From contig JAJYKN010000053.1 in NCBI GenBank assembly GCA_021788515.1, forward strand, positions 1 through 7,501: a DNA stretch of 7,501 nucleotides, read 5' to 3'. The notes beneath the pieces were generated by a model that saw only the letters and a program-made list of their open reading frames with translations, was not told the origin of the DNA and ran no database searches. Positions 7,375 to 7,501 of this stretch are shown here, piece after piece. Source of the stretch: Nitrospirota bacterium (GTDB taxonomy: Bacteria; Nitrospirota; UBA9217). Within the stretch, counting starts at the first letter, position 1. Each line of letters opens with the position of its first letter. A program made the position numbers and the translations under genes.

Positions 7375-7383
7375 TGATATAAT
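7375..7383 (+). promoter_or_regulatory. extended -10 promoter for the gene beginning at the right edge
   Basis: TGATATAAT at 7375-7383 is a perfect extended -10 element: TG, one base, then the full TATAAT consensus. No good -35 lies at normal distance (TTGAGC at 7343-7348 is 29 bases away), which is acceptable for extended -10 promoters. Transcription would begin near 7390 and give a leader of about 107 bases before the start codon at 7497. Confidence 0.5.
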
Positions 7384-7456
7384 CTAGCTATGGCGTATCA
7401 TACATCTTAAGCCTAACCCGGACAAGCCGGAACCAACAAGTTTTATAAAAACCATG

Positions 7457-7482
7457 CTACAATGAGTCCCTACTCGTTGTAG
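7457..7482 (+). promoter_or_regulatory. 26-bp inverted repeat, probable operator or leader hairpin
   Basis: CTACAATGAGT (7457-7467), four loop bases, then ACTCGTTGTAG (7472-7482) form an 11-bp inverted repeat with a single imperfect pair, at 7463/7476, which would be a U-G wobble in RNA. It begins one base before a possible -10 box (TACAAT, 7458-7463) and ends four bases before the ribosome site at 7487. The size and symmetry suit a dimeric repressor operator, for example of TetR type; it could equally act as an RNA hairpin near the start codon. Confidence 0.55.
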
Positions 7483-7486
7483 TCAT

Positions 7487-7491
7487 GGAGG
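7487..7491 (+). promoter_or_regulatory. ribosome binding site of a gene cut by the window edge
   Basis: GGAGG at 7487-7491 is a strong Shine-Dalgarno sequence five bases before ATG 7497. Confidence 0.5.
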
Positions 7492-7496
7492 CTGCT

Positions 7497-7501
7497 ATGA
7501 T
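7497..7501 (+). CDS. start of an unknown gene, truncated by the window end
   Basis: Only ATG and two further bases are inside the window, so nothing can be said about the product. The call rests on the context: an extended -10 promoter, the inverted repeat and a strong GGAGG at proper spacing all point to a gene beginning here. Its own upstream signals suggest a unit separate from the efflux operon. Confidence 0.4.

Noticed and set aside
7390..7410. Six-codon reading frame (MAYHTS) after the extended -10 promoter, a possible leader peptide
   Set aside because: It has no ribosome site, shows no run of regulatory codons, and begins at the expected transcription start itself.
1..7501. CRISPR array, tRNA or rRNA gene, insertion sequence, attachment site
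   Set aside because: No regularly spaced repeats, no tRNA-like cloverleaf, no transposase or integrase and no terminal inverted repeats were seen.

Overview
The window holds a complete tripartite RND (resistance-nodulation-division) efflux operon of a Gram-negative bacterium, all on the + strand. It is followed by an aldo/keto reductase gene and by the control region of a further gene whose start codon lies on the last bases. The order is outer-membrane factor lipoprotein (about 297-1871), periplasmic adaptor (1932-3059), inner-membrane HAE-1 type RND pump (3121-6213), aldo/keto reductase (6350-7297). The organism must have an outer membrane, because a trimeric outer-membrane channel is encoded. 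The sequence is fairly GC-rich with GC-rich third positions, and gene order and protein style would fit Desulfobacterota or Nitrospirota. That placement is an impression, not something the window proves.

Layout: 1-236 is a more AT-rich leader with a possible -10 box, a direct repeat and one doubtful small ORF. The three pump genes are separated by 60-61 bases and are probably co-transcribed. The proton-relay residues of the pump (D400, D401, K919, R949, T956) are present, as are the lipobox of the channel and the membrane anchor and lipoyl-type motifs of the adaptor, so the system looks functional. It should take substrates from the periplasm or inner membrane and pass them outside, powered by protons. 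The reductase has an intact Asp-Tyr-Lys-His tetrad and its own ribosome binding site; a link to the pump is only positional.

I see no undescribed enzyme system. What the genes do not explain lies in the gaps. A six-tract guanine-rich run sits directly over the ribosome binding site of the pump gene. A hairpin plus T-run after the pump gene reads as an intrinsic terminator on the minus strand. Short GACRCGG-type repeats occur at all three internal junctions of the pump operon, including the unusual C-terminal tail of the channel gene. Near the right end, a near-perfect 26-bp inverted repeat overlaps a TACAAT box just before a new start codon, and a consensus extended -10 promoter lies about 80 bases upstream of it.
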